NCBI GenBank assembly: GCA_028823435.1
Contig: JAPKBK010000003.1
Span: 1 to 24,864, forward strand
Reading direction: 5' to 3'
Length of the DNA: 24,864 bases
Origin: Flavobacteriales bacterium
GTDB taxonomy: Bacteria > Bacteroidota > Bacteroidia > Flavobacteriales_D > Sanyastnellaceae
This document shows, piece by piece, positions 1 to 7,033 of the stretch (position 1 is its first letter; every line of letters begins with the position of its first letter). Position numbers and translations under genes: made by a program. Below the pieces are notes generated by a model. That model was given only the letters and a program-made list of their open reading frames with translations, had not been told where the DNA came from and ran no database searches.

Positions 1-1463
1 AGCCAAGTGCGATAATTGTCCGTGGTTTTCGCCATGCATTTGGCATAGATTTTAACACGAAAATTAATGTCTTCTTCGAGCGCAGTTATTATTTCAACAG
101 CATCCCAGTAGTCGTCTGCAGCAAACTGGATAATCGCTTTATGTTGTAATAGGCTGATGTCGACTGCTTTTTTCGGGCGCTCTGCTTTCTTCATGACATC
201 TTCATATACCTTAAGCATATCGAATGATGTCTCTGGGCCCCCTTCGAATCGGTCTAACAATTCCTGAGGCATCTTGTAAACGAATTCGTCTTCGATTTCC
301 TCATCAGTATATAACCCGTCTATAAAGGATTGAGGTGCTTTGAAAATCTCGTTCCAGTTGATATGCGCATCCCACAATCCAAACCTTCTGGCATTGTTGC
401 CCAAATCAATGACGCTGAACTTTTTCTTTTTCGGCAGAGATCTAGAACCACGACCGATCATCTGATGGTAGAGTGTCAGAGATTTTGTGGCACGGTTGAG
501 GATAATGGTCGAAACGGTGGGTTCATCAAATCCCGTTGTAAGAATACTTACTGAGGACAATATTGCGTCTGGCTTTTCATGAAACCATCTCAGAATCTCT
601 GCCCGTTCTTTTTCACTATGCGTGTTGTCAAGGTGTTTGCACTCATAGCCTTCTTCCTCGAACATCGCTTGCACTTGCTTTGAGGTGTTGATGCCGTTGT
701 TGAAGATGAGGGTCTTGGTGTCTTTTGCTTTCTCCTCATATGCATAGAGAAGTTTCTCCTGCATGAGATAATTGCCATAAAGTCGCTCGGAGGAACTCAC
801 GGTGTAGTCACCATTTATCCCCACCTTTAATGCCCTGAGGTTTACGTCGTAATTGTAGGTATGCGCACGGGCGAGATACCCTTGGTCAACAAGGCTTGAA
901 ATACTCTCTCCTACGATAAGCTCATTGTAATTGTCGTTCAGAGGAAGCTTAATGTTCGAGCTTAGTGGAGTCGCGGTTACGCCCAGGAGTATTTGCTCGC
1001 GAAAGTGCTTAAATAGCTTGCGAAAACTGTTGTAGTGCGCCTCGTCAACAATAACAAGTCCGAGATCGTCGAACACCATTTGCTCATCGTTAATCCGATT
1101 GTTCAGTGTTTCAACCATGGCCACATAGCACCAGTGCTCTTCACCGTCGTCGAGATCTTTTACTTTTGCATTGATCACCTTGTTTGGTACACCAATTTCC
1201 GAAAGCATTTTGCTTGTTTGACCTAACAGCTCAATTCGGTGCGTAAGGATGAGGACCTTTTTTCCAGTTGAGAGGATGAACCGCTTCGCTAATTCAGAGA
1301 AAATGACCGTTTTACCACCACCTGTGGGCAGCTGGAAAAGAAGGTTGAAATTCGTAGACTTGTCATTGAATTTACCCATCATTTCTTCTATGGCGTCCTT
1401 CTGGTAGCCATATAGCGTTTTCCCACTCTTACTTTGAAGTCGAGCCTTAATTTTAGGATCCAT
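1..1463 (-). CDS. SF2 DEAD/DEAH-box helicase, C-terminal end outside the window
   Basis: An ATP-dependent superfamily 2 helicase or translocase, similar to proteins annotated as DEAD/DEAH helicase or 'Res subunit'. Reading from the ATG at 1463, 487 codons are visible with no stop before the edge, so the C-terminus is missing. Seen directly: Walker A P46-T-G-G-G-K-T52, a Walker B box D140-E-A-H143, a TATP motif III shortly after it, and motif VI Q334-M-I-G-R-G-S-R341 with its arginine fingers. Both RecA-like domains are therefore present and look intact. A charged region of about 140 residues follows motif VI. I see no nuclease domain in the visible part, and no methyltransferase or specificity gene beside it here, so a restriction-modification role is not supported. 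It is divergent from ung with 98 bases between them and has a good Bacteroidota-type promoter. Substrate unknown. Confidence 0.9.
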   Translation of the reverse strand, partial: MDPKIKARLQSKSGKTLYGYQKDAIEEMMGKFNDKSTNFNLLFQLPTGGGKTVIFSELAKRFILSTGKKVLILTHRIELLGQTSKMLSEIGVPNKVINAKVKDLDDGEEHWCYVAMVETLNNRINDEQMVFDDLGLVIVDEAHYNSFRKLFKHFREQILLGVTATPLSSNIKLPLNDNYNELIVGESISSLVDQGYLARAHTYNYDVNLRALKVGINGDYTVSSSERLYGNYLMQEKLLYAYEEKAKDTKTLIFNNGINTSKQVQAMFEEEGYECKHLDNTHSEKERAEILRWFHEKPDAILSSVSILTTGFDEPTVSTIILNRATKSLTLYHQMIGRGSRSLPKKKKFSVIDLGNNARRFGLWDAHINWNEIFKAPQSFIDGLYTDEEIEDEFVYKMPQELLDRFEGGPETSFDMLKVYEDVMKKAERPKKAVDISLLQHKAIIQFAADDYWDAVEIITALEEDINFRVKIYAKCMAKTTDNYRTW

Positions 1464-1504
1464 GGTGGGGAGAATAGTAGTCTGCAAAATGAAATGGGAA
1501 AAGA

Positions 1505-1536
1505 CAAAAATAACTTTTACTTTGCCTAGTCAAAAA
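1505..1536 (-). promoter_or_regulatory. Bacteroidota-type promoter for the DEAH helicase
   Basis: Read on the minus strand, TTTTTG (1536-1531) is followed after 18 bases by TATTTTTG (1512-1505). This matches the known Bacteroidota pattern of TTTG/TTG near -33 and TAnnTTTG near -7 with roughly 17-23 bases between. The -7 box lies about 42 bases upstream of the helicase ATG. Identified by eye only; no transcript data. Confidence 0.5.
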
Positions 1537-1561
1537 TTAATTACGCACGATTATTAAAAAG

Positions 1562-2299
1562 ATGTCAAGAGAACTTTTTAAACCCCATCACTTTGAAGCA
1601 CCTAAAGAACACTCAATAAGCTCTTTAGGTAGCCTTTTACATGTTGATGAAGGGGTGGGGGATTGGATGAAAACTTTCGAAAATATTTCTTTAAAAGCGT
1701 ATTGGCCCCCACTTGAAGCACGTATTATCGATGCATACAAGACCGGATTGTGCTTTCCAGCCCCTGAAAACATATTCAAATCACTCAGGTTATGTCAGTA
1801 TTCAGATGTGAAAGTGGTCATCATTGGACAAGATCCCTATCACGGCATAGATCAAGCAGATGGTCTCGCTTTTTCTGTGCCAGAAGGGACAAAAATCCCC
1901 CCGTCTCTTCGCAATATTTTTGAAGAAAGGAAAAACGATTTAAGTGTAGATTCAAGAAGTTCTGACTTGTCAGATCTTGCCAAACAAGGTGTGTTGCTGA
2001 TTAATTCTGTCTTAACGGTTGCGCATAAAGACCCGGGTTCACATGCGAACTGGGGGTGGGAGAAGCTCACTTCCGATATAATTAAAGCGGCAAACGACAA
2101 GCAAAGCAATGTATGTTTTTTGCTGTGGGGTCAATATGCAAAACGTTTCGAAGCCATCATTGATCCTTCTCGCCACACCATTTTTATTTCATCTCATCCA
2201 AGTCCGCTTTCTGCTTACAGAGGTTTCCTTGGATCGAAGCCATTTTCAAGGGTGAATGACGCCCTAGAGGACTCAGGTCAAACGCCGATCATTTGGTAA
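1562..2299 (+). CDS. ung: Uracil-DNA glycosylase, family 1
   Basis: Removes uracil from DNA by cleaving the N-glycosidic bond, the first step of base excision repair after cytosine deamination or dUMP misincorporation; cytoplasmic. The water-activating motif G89-Q-D-P-Y-H-G95 is intact, with catalytic D91. The uracil-recognition Asn sits in L-L-I-N148, and the minor-groove loop H212-P-S-P-L-S-A-Y-R-G221 carries the second catalytic residue, H212. The 245-residue length is slightly above the usual 220-230 because of a polar N-terminal extension of about 25 residues. No better internal start exists, since the extension leads straight into the fold. It lies 81 bases upstream of hisS on the same strand. 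Family and function are secure. Confidence 0.97.
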   Translation: MSRELFKPHHFEAPKEHSISSLGSLLHVDEGVGDWMKTFENISLKAYWPPLEARIIDAYKTGLCFPAPENIFKSLRLCQYSDVKVVIIGQDPYHGIDQADGLAFSVPEGTKIPPSLRNIFEERKNDLSVDSRSSDLSDLAKQGVLLINSVLTVAHKDPGSHANWGWEKLTSDIIKAANDKQSNVCFLLWGQYAKRFEAIIDPSRHTIFISSHPSPLSAYRGFLGSKPFSRVNDALEDSGQTPIIW

Positions 2300-2341
2300 C
2301 AATAAATGAGACGATCATTCTTGATAAAAGATCGAAACATA

Positions 2342-2373
2342 TTGAAGTAGATAGAATTAATTAAGTATAATTG
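2342..2373 (+). promoter_or_regulatory. Possible Bacteroidota-type promoter just upstream of hisS
   Basis: TTG (2342-2344) is followed after 21 bases by TATAATTG (2366-2373), one base off the TAnnTTTG -7 consensus. The box ends 7 bases before the hisS ATG at 2381, so a start site at the usual distance would give a nearly leaderless message. The surrounding DNA is AT-rich, which raises the chance of a coincidental match. Confidence 0.3.
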
Positions 2374-2380
2374 TTGCCAG

Positions 2381-3757
2381 ATGAGTAAACCCTCAATTCC
2401 AAAAGGGACCAGAGATTTTGGTCCACGTGCTATGGCCCGCAGACAATGGGTATGTTCAACGATTCGCGGTGTATTTGAAAGGCATGGATTCCTGCCAGTT
2501 GAAACCCCTTCGTTTGAAAACCTGAAGACATTGACAGGCAAATATGGAGAAGAGGGCGATAAATTAATTTTCCGTATTCTCAATAATGGAGATTATTTGT
2601 CCAAAGCAAACGCTGAAGCGTTGATTTCTAAGGACAGCAAGCTTTTAACTCCGACCATAAGCAAGAAGGCATTGCGCTATGATCTCACAGTCCCTTTTGC
2701 GCGATTTGTCGTGATGAATAGAAATGAATTGACATTTCCATTTAGGAGATACCAAATCCAACCCGTTTGGCGAGGCGACAGACCTGGAAAGGGGAGATAT
2801 CAAGAATTCACGCAATGTGATGCTGACATTATAGGCAGCACAAGTGCGTTGTGTGAACTCGACTTGGTCCAAGTGTTCTCAGAGGCCCTAGATGCCTTAG
2901 GTGTGCCTGGCTATACGGTTTTAATAAACGACCGCCGTATCCTCGCTGCTGTAGCGCTGTCCATGGGTGTCGGTGCCGACAGATTGACGGACTGGACGGT
3001 CGCCGTGGATAAATACGACAAAGTCGGTGTAGAGGGGGTGGTCAAAGAACTTGAGGTCAGGGGATTCGATCATGATGTCGCATCAGGCATCGAAAAGCTT
3101 TTTGAAATTAATTCAGCGTCAAACAGTTTGGATGTACTTTCAAACATAGCGTCCGTTATTTCTAGCAACAGCGAGGGAATGAAAGGGGTCTCTGACATGA
3201 GAACATTATTGTCTCGGGCGACTGCAGACGGTATTGACGCTCCGAAAATAAAGTTCGATGCGATGCTTGCGCGTGGATTAGATTACTACACGGGGGCTAT
3301 TTTTGAAGTTCGCGTGGCAGATTCTCCAGTAGGGAGTATTTGTGGAGGAGGTCGATATGATGATTTAACAGGAATATTTGGTTGGTCTGGAATGAGTGGG
3401 GTAGGGATCAGTTTCGGAGTCGATAGGATAGAGGATGTGTTGACGCATTTCAATAAATTCCCCGATGCACTTGACCTCACGACTGACGTCTTAGTGATGT
3501 ATATGAACGAAAAGAATTGCGACGTGGAATTGCAGTTGGTATCTCAATTAAGGTCTCAGGGACTTGCTGTAGAAATGTACCCAGATCCTGTGAAACTTAA
3601 AAAGCAAATGAAGTATGCCGGAGACCGGGATATCCCCTTTGTCGTGATGATAGGTGATGCGGAAAGAACAGCGGGAAAAGTCACATTGAAAAACATGTCT
3701 GACGGCTCACAGGAATTGCTATTAACGACCGAGGTTTTTAAATATGTCAGCTCCTAG
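2381..3757 (+). CDS. hisS: Histidyl-tRNA synthetase
   Basis: Class II aminoacyl-tRNA synthetase that charges tRNA-His with histidine using ATP. The 458-residue protein begins with the family's P-K-G-T-R-D-F block (residues 7-13). The catalytic core shows A97-L-R-Y-D-L-T-V-P-F106, motif 2 running from about F121 to D147 (R-P-G-K-G-R-Y-Q-E-F-T-Q-C-D), and the HisA signature A-R-G-L-D-Y-Y-T-G near residues 303-311. Motif 3 falls around G-V-G-I-S-F-G-V-D-R. The C-terminal 100 residues form the alpha/beta anticodon-binding domain. Length is somewhat above that of the E. coli enzyme (424), with an insertion after motif 1 in the L-N-N-G-D-Y region, as I recall from other Bacteroidota. It is transcribed in the same direction as ung, and its end converges on the next gene. 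Confidence 0.97.
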   Translation: MSKPSIPKGTRDFGPRAMARRQWVCSTIRGVFERHGFLPVETPSFENLKTLTGKYGEEGDKLIFRILNNGDYLSKANAEALISKDSKLLTPTISKKALRYDLTVPFARFVVMNRNELTFPFRRYQIQPVWRGDRPGKGRYQEFTQCDADIIGSTSALCELDLVQVFSEALDALGVPGYTVLINDRRILAAVALSMGVGADRLTDWTVAVDKYDKVGVEGVVKELEVRGFDHDVASGIEKLFEINSASNSLDVLSNIASVISSNSEGMKGVSDMRTLLSRATADGIDAPKIKFDAMLARGLDYYTGAIFEVRVADSPVGSICGGGRYDDLTGIFGWSGMSGVGISFGVDRIEDVLTHFNKFPDALDLTTDVLVMYMNEKNCDVELQLVSQLRSQGLAVEMYPDPVKLKKQMKYAGDRDIPFVVMIGDAERTAGKVTLKNMSDGSQELLLTTEVFKYVSS

Positions 3758-3803
3758 TTTATTAATAATCATCTGTTTAATAATATTATATTAAATAAAT
3801 AGA

Positions 3804-4490
3804 TTAGGTTAATTTCGTGTCGAAAAAGTGAATCGTGCCGTTTGTTTCTAGTCTGTATTTCACACTGTATGTGTCGCTGCTGACCTCAAGTTTAACCAGA
3901 TTTTCCTTGCCTACTTTTAGGACTGAATCCCACATTTTTTCAAATATCCAAGGAGATGTAGTCATGGATTTAATGCATCTCCCATGGTCGATATCCGCCA
4001 GCGAATCAGTCGTCATTTCATAGGACCATTTGTTGTGATGTAAAGCACATAGCAATGCCAAGATGCAATCAATATGCGCTAGATGAACGGAAACTTCAAT
4101 TTCAGGGGAAGCACATTCATGAAGAAGTTGTCGCAAATGTTTACTGAATCTCGTAAGTACTGTTTCAGCTAATCTTTCGTTTCCATCTTCAATCATCTTG
4201 TAGAGGATTTCTAATGTCATTTCTAACCGATCAATGGATTTGTCGATTGCCTCACTTTCACGCTTAAAATCGCCTACGCGTTTCCTCAAACTGTCTAGCT
4301 CTTGGAGTCGCATCATGTGATTTCGAACATTCATTAACCGCTGTCTGATGACACTGTTGTCTTCCGTTTTGTTTGTGTTGACTGTGTGGTTCAGTCCCCT
4401 TTTTTGATATAACATGCCTAGAAAATATCCCACACATCCCATTGTGAGAATGACTGCTGCGGTTGAGAGTATGTTTTCTAGGATATTCAA
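3804..4490 (-). CDS. Membrane-anchored coiled-coil protein resembling a degenerate LytS-type histidine kinase
   Basis: No confident family name. Seen: one N-terminal hydrophobic segment (about residues 6-28), a polar linker, a helical charged stretch (about 48-122) and a globular C-terminal part, 228 residues in all. The order of segments resembles LytS/YehU-type kinases (His_kinase family). L96-Y-K-M-I100 then T113-R-F-S-K-H-L-R-Q-L-L123 match the helix after the phospho-acceptor. S179-P-W-I-F-E-K-M-W-D-S189 falls where the ATP-binding N-box would be, and a strand pair ends in E-T-N-G. The phospho-acceptor His would be D87 and the N-box Asn is not present, and the protein stops before the G-boxes. 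It is therefore probably not an active kinase. It starts 36 bases after the meaB stop, so it is likely co-transcribed with meaB. The kinase relationship is my inference. Confidence 0.75.
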   Translation of the reverse strand: MNILENILSTAAVILTMGCVGYFLGMLYQKRGLNHTVNTNKTEDNSVIRQRLMNVRNHMMRLQELDSLRKRVGDFKRESEAIDKSIDRLEMTLEILYKMIEDGNERLAETVLTRFSKHLRQLLHECASPEIEVSVHLAHIDCILALLCALHHNKWSYEMTTDSLADIDHGRCIKSMTTSPWIFEKMWDSVLKVGKENLVKLEVSSDTYSVKYRLETNGTIHFFDTKLT

Positions 4491-4526
4491 TGGTATTGCT
4501 GAGGGTGAGAATTTAAAAGAAACGGC

Positions 4527-5603
4527 TTACTCGGTTTTATTCCCTCCGCTTTGTACCCAGTCCCAAGCAGCCGAGAACGCACTTCGTGTGCCATTTATAA
4601 CCTCGTTTTTAAGCGCTTCCCAATGTTTTGCAGAAGTGGGGTCATTCAATTGATTTAAAAATAAAAGTTCTGAGGCATGAGACGTCATCCGGTCACTTCT
4701 TTGAAGGGTACGTTGTTTTAACCACCAACCATTGCTTTTCCATGCCGCAATGATGCCATTAATTTTCATGCGCACTTCTTTGTGGCCGATGTTTTCTATG
4801 CTACTTGCAGTCATCACATCGACAACTTCTCCGCCTTCAGGTGTCGGGAATAAATGCAGTGCATTGCGATAAGATTGAGCAGTAGTTGCACAGGCGGAGA
4901 CTCTCTTTCCGTCTGCCTTGTGTACGATGATCAGATCGGCCATTTCTACAATGCCACGCTTGATTCCCTGGACGTCGTCACCTGCTCCCTCGATAAGCAA
5001 AAGAATGAAAACATCCACCATATCGCGTACCGCAATTTCGCTTTGGCCTACACCTACAGTTTCAACGATGATGCGGTCAAACCCTGCAGCCTCACAGAGG
5101 AGAATAGCTTCCATCGTGGCCCGTGCAACGCCACCTAATGCATCTGAGGCAGGTGATGGACGCACGAATGCTTTTCCGTGCACAGCGAGTTCATCCATGC
5201 GTGTTTTGTCACCTAAAATACTTCCTCGGGTTCTTCTGCTACTTGGATCTACTGCAAGTACAGCAACGCGATGCCCTTCATTAATCAAGTCAATTCCCAT
5301 GCGTTCGATGAACGTGCTCTTTCCAACTCCAGGGATTCCAGTGATCCCAATCCTCACGGTCTTGTGCGCTTCTGAGCCTTGCGTAAGTGTTTTTATTTCG
5401 TGTAAAAGACGTTGTGCAAGTGGTCGGTCTGTTGCAAGTTCACTCTCAATTAAAGTAATGGCTTTTGCCAAATCTTCTCGATGGCCAGCAACGACAGACC
5501 TTGCGATGTCTTGAATGTTTGAACTTTCAATCCTGTTAGATTTTATTCTCTTCCGTGCGGCATCAACCGCATGTTCTTTCGATGAGGACTTGCTATTCGT
5601 CAT
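4527..5603 (-). CDS. meaB: MeaB/ArgK-type GTPase chaperone of methylmalonyl-CoA mutase
   Basis: G3E-family P-loop GTPase that protects and helps reload adenosylcobalamin-dependent methylmalonyl-CoA mutase (orthologue of human MMAA); cytoplasmic. Seen in 358 residues: an N-terminal helical arm (1-80), Walker A G89-I-P-G-V-G-K-S96, the switch-like block V118-D-P-S-S-R-R-T-R-G-S near 118-128, E181-T-V-G-V-G-Q-S-E189 (Walker B/switch II), and a base-recognition block V227-H-K-A-D-G232. That last block normally reads N-K-x-D or T-K-x-D; here the first position is His. The C-terminal helices (about 280-350) correspond to the dimerisation arm. The mutase genes are not in this window. It precedes the LytS-like gene by 36 bases and is divergent from the 5664 gene by 60 bases. 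Confidence 0.93.
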   Translation of the reverse strand: MTNSKSSSKEHAVDAARKRIKSNRIESSNIQDIARSVVAGHREDLAKAITLIESELATDRPLAQRLLHEIKTLTQGSEAHKTVRIGITGIPGVGKSTFIERMGIDLINEGHRVAVLAVDPSSRRTRGSILGDKTRMDELAVHGKAFVRPSPASDALGGVARATMEAILLCEAAGFDRIIVETVGVGQSEIAVRDMVDVFILLLIEGAGDDVQGIKRGIVEMADLIIVHKADGKRVSACATTAQSYRNALHLFPTPEGGEVVDVMTASSIENIGHKEVRMKINGIIAAWKSNGWWLKQRTLQRSDRMTSHASELLFLNQLNDPTSAKHWEALKNEVINGTRSAFSAAWDWVQSGGNKTE

Positions 5604-5663
5604 GTGGTGAAGTTAACAATCGTTTCATATCTGACCACATCTTTGTCGATGTAACTTGCATGT

Positions 5664-6425
5664 ATGGTATATCGTTTTTTTGTCGTTGTCTCATTGGCTG
5701 TTTTACACGTCTTTACTTTGGCGTCTTTTCTCCAAGCCCAAACCCGTTGCGACTCCTCGCTTGTTGTGAGTGGATGGGTCTTTGAATTGGGGGGTGGCAT
5801 TATTCCCGCTGCCATGGCTGTCAACAGGGAAAGTGGGGGAGGTGTGTTTGTTGAAAGGGACGGTAGTTTCCTACTTCGTGCCTGCCCGGGAGACACGATT
5901 GTATTTGGTGCAATTGGATTCTATTCTGTGGAGAAAGAGGTGGTCGCTTCGATGAAGACAATGGACATTCAAATTGATTTGGCGCGTCTCAAAGTCACTG
6001 TGGGAGTTGCTGAAGTCTATGCGCCTCGTGCGTTACGAGAAATTCTGCACGATATCGAAGCACTTGGATATGACGAAAAAGACTTTCGGGTTTCAGGGGT
6101 AAATGCGATGCAAAGTCCCATCACCTTTTTATATGAGCAATTTTCAAAACGCGAACAATCTAAAAGATTGGAGCAAGCGTTGATTAACAAGGATAACCGA
6201 CGGGATTTACTTCAAGAGCTCTTTGTCAAGTATGTAGACTATGATATCGTTCAGCTTGCGTCGGATGAATTTGAAAGTTTTGCGGCGTTTTGTGATCCTG
6301 GAGATGCAATGCTGAAGAAAATGACGCAGTATGAGTTCATCCTATATGTTAAAAGACAATATGGGCTTTTCAGAATGTTGCCAAGTAAATTGGAAGACGG
6401 AGATTATAGATACGATTTGGACTGA
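5664..6425 (+). CDS. Secreted protein with a carboxypeptidase-regulatory-like domain
   Basis: The protein has 253 residues. Residues 1-26 form a signal peptide ending A-Q before T-R-C-D. Residues of about 33-100 look like the beta-sandwich (CarboxypepD_reg-like) domain common at the N-termini of Bacteroidota envelope proteins: V-S-G-W-V-F, then G-S-F-L-L-R, C-P-G-D-T-I-V-F, then G-A-I-G-F-Y. The remaining 150 residues are mostly helical and charged, with no recognised motif; this arrangement (carboxypeptidase-like domain plus helical tail) is frequent in uncharacterised periplasmic proteins of the phylum. No TonB-dependent receptor plug or barrel follows, so it is not a SusC-type receptor. 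It probably acts in the periplasm or at the outer membrane; specific function unknown. Its stop lies one base from the stop of the convergent 6427 gene. Confidence 0.85.
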   Translation: MVYRFFVVVSLAVLHVFTLASFLQAQTRCDSSLVVSGWVFELGGGIIPAAMAVNRESGGGVFVERDGSFLLRACPGDTIVFGAIGFYSVEKEVVASMKTMDIQIDLARLKVTVGVAEVYAPRALREILHDIEALGYDEKDFRVSGVNAMQSPITFLYEQFSKREQSKRLEQALINKDNRRDLLQELFVKYVDYDIVQLASDEFESFAAFCDPGDAMLKKMTQYEFILYVKRQYGLFRMLPSKLEDGDYRYDLD

Positions 6426-6426
6426 T

Positions 6427-6747
6427 TTATTTAAGGAAGGCAGAGTCCATATAGTACACAAATATTTGAAAGGTGAAGGAGGTGACACAGAAGCCTACTG
6501 CAAGAACGTGGAGTGTTTGTAAGCGTTCCTTAATGCGGTCATAACGGACCACCAAATCTACAAATAGTGTTGCGATCGCTAGGAGTTCTATGATCATTAA
6601 AGGCGTTCGCACGGACTCAATTCTTTCTGCAATTAATGCAGCGCTAATGGGGGATAGCCCATCCATAAACTCAGACCACAGGAACAGTGTATTAATGACG
6701 ATCATTGCCCACAATGTTATGCGTATGTATTTGACATCTTTTTCCAT
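6427..6747 (-). CDS. Small three-helix membrane protein of unknown function
   Basis: Not recognised. The protein has 106 residues with three hydrophobic segments at about 8-27, 50-68 and 79-98, joined by short charged loops (the middle one R-Y-D-R-I-K-E-R). The short N-terminus, M-E-K-D-V-K, is charged. An ORF this hydrophobic with plausible topology and a promoter-like box 5 bases upstream is likely real, although small. It is convergent with the 5664 gene with a one-base gap and is not followed by a same-strand partner. No catalytic motifs are visible. Confidence 0.7.
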   Translation of the reverse strand: MEKDVKYIRITLWAMIVINTLFLWSEFMDGLSPISAALIAERIESVRTPLMIIELLAIATLFVDLVVRYDRIKERLQTLHVLAVGFCVTSFTFQIFVYYMDSAFLK

Positions 6748-6751
6748 TTGG

Positions 6752-6759
6752 CAAAGATA
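6752..6759 (-). promoter_or_regulatory. -7 box (TATCTTTG) of the 6427-6747 membrane protein gene
   Basis: Read on the minus strand, TATCTTTG is an exact match to the Bacteroidota TAnnTTTG -7 consensus and is followed by CC. It ends only 4 bases before the ATG at 6747, so the transcript would start at or next to the start codon. No convincing TTG is seen at the -33 spacing. Confidence 0.45.
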
Positions 6760-6815
6760 GTGCGCCTAAAAAGGGTTTTTAACTATTTATAGTCAGCAAT
6801 GAAATAAAAATACGC

Positions 6816-6845
6816 TTGGTTATTGAACTCAATTCCTTAACTTTT
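6816..6845 (+). promoter_or_regulatory. Possible promoter of the small lipoprotein gene
   Basis: TTG (6816-6818), 19 bases, then TAACTTTT (6838-6845), one base off TAnnTTTG. It lies 20 bases upstream of the ATG at 6866. The spacing fits; the match is imperfect and the DNA is AT-rich. Confidence 0.3.
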
Positions 6846-6865
6846 CACTTATAAATTCTAGATAC

Positions 6866-7018
6866 ATGAAGATTACTTTGACTCCATCACGAAAGCGTGT
6901 ATACGCTTCAACTGCATTTATTCTTGTTATGATTGCATTCACACTCCCTTCTTGTGCATCTCACAATGAGGCTTGTGAAGCATACCAGAACATAGAACTC
7001 GAATTTGAGGCAGAGTAA
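6866..7018 (+). CDS. 50-residue predicted lipoprotein
   Basis: A short reading frame with the layout of a lipoprotein: a basic n-region (K2, R9, K10, R11), a hydrophobic core (about 16-26) and a lipobox L27-P-S-C30, so signal peptidase II would cut before C30. The mature part would be only 21 residues, C-A-S-H-N-E-A-C then an acidic tail ending E-A-E. The position after C30 is Ala, not Asp, so the default expectation is the outer membrane. A second Cys at 37 could form a disulfide or a dimer. Small lysis- or entericidin-like lipoproteins have this size, but I see no sequence tie. It fills an otherwise empty gap, has a plausible promoter, and ends 15 bases before the convergent MBOAT gene. Unknown function. 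Confidence 0.6.
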   Translation: MKITLTPSRKRVYASTAFILVMIAFTLPSCASHNEACEAYQNIELEFEAE

Positions 7019-7033
7019 AACGAGGACGCCTAT

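Noticed and set aside
1518..1524. TACTTTG as a -7 box for ung
   Set aside because: One base shorter than TAnnTTTG and no matching upstream TTG at proper spacing.
3776..3795. TTTAATA / TATTAAA inverted repeat between hisS and the convergent gene
   Set aside because: Made only of A and T, so it is likely chance; it may still help end transcription.
4918..5514. 198-codon open frame on the plus strand
   Set aside because: It lies wholly antisense to meaB, which has clear GTPase motifs; its translation is Ser/Arg/Thr-rich with no fold-like pattern.
5638..5645. CATCTTTG as a -7 box for the 5664 gene
   Set aside because: Misses the first T of the consensus and has no clear -33 element.
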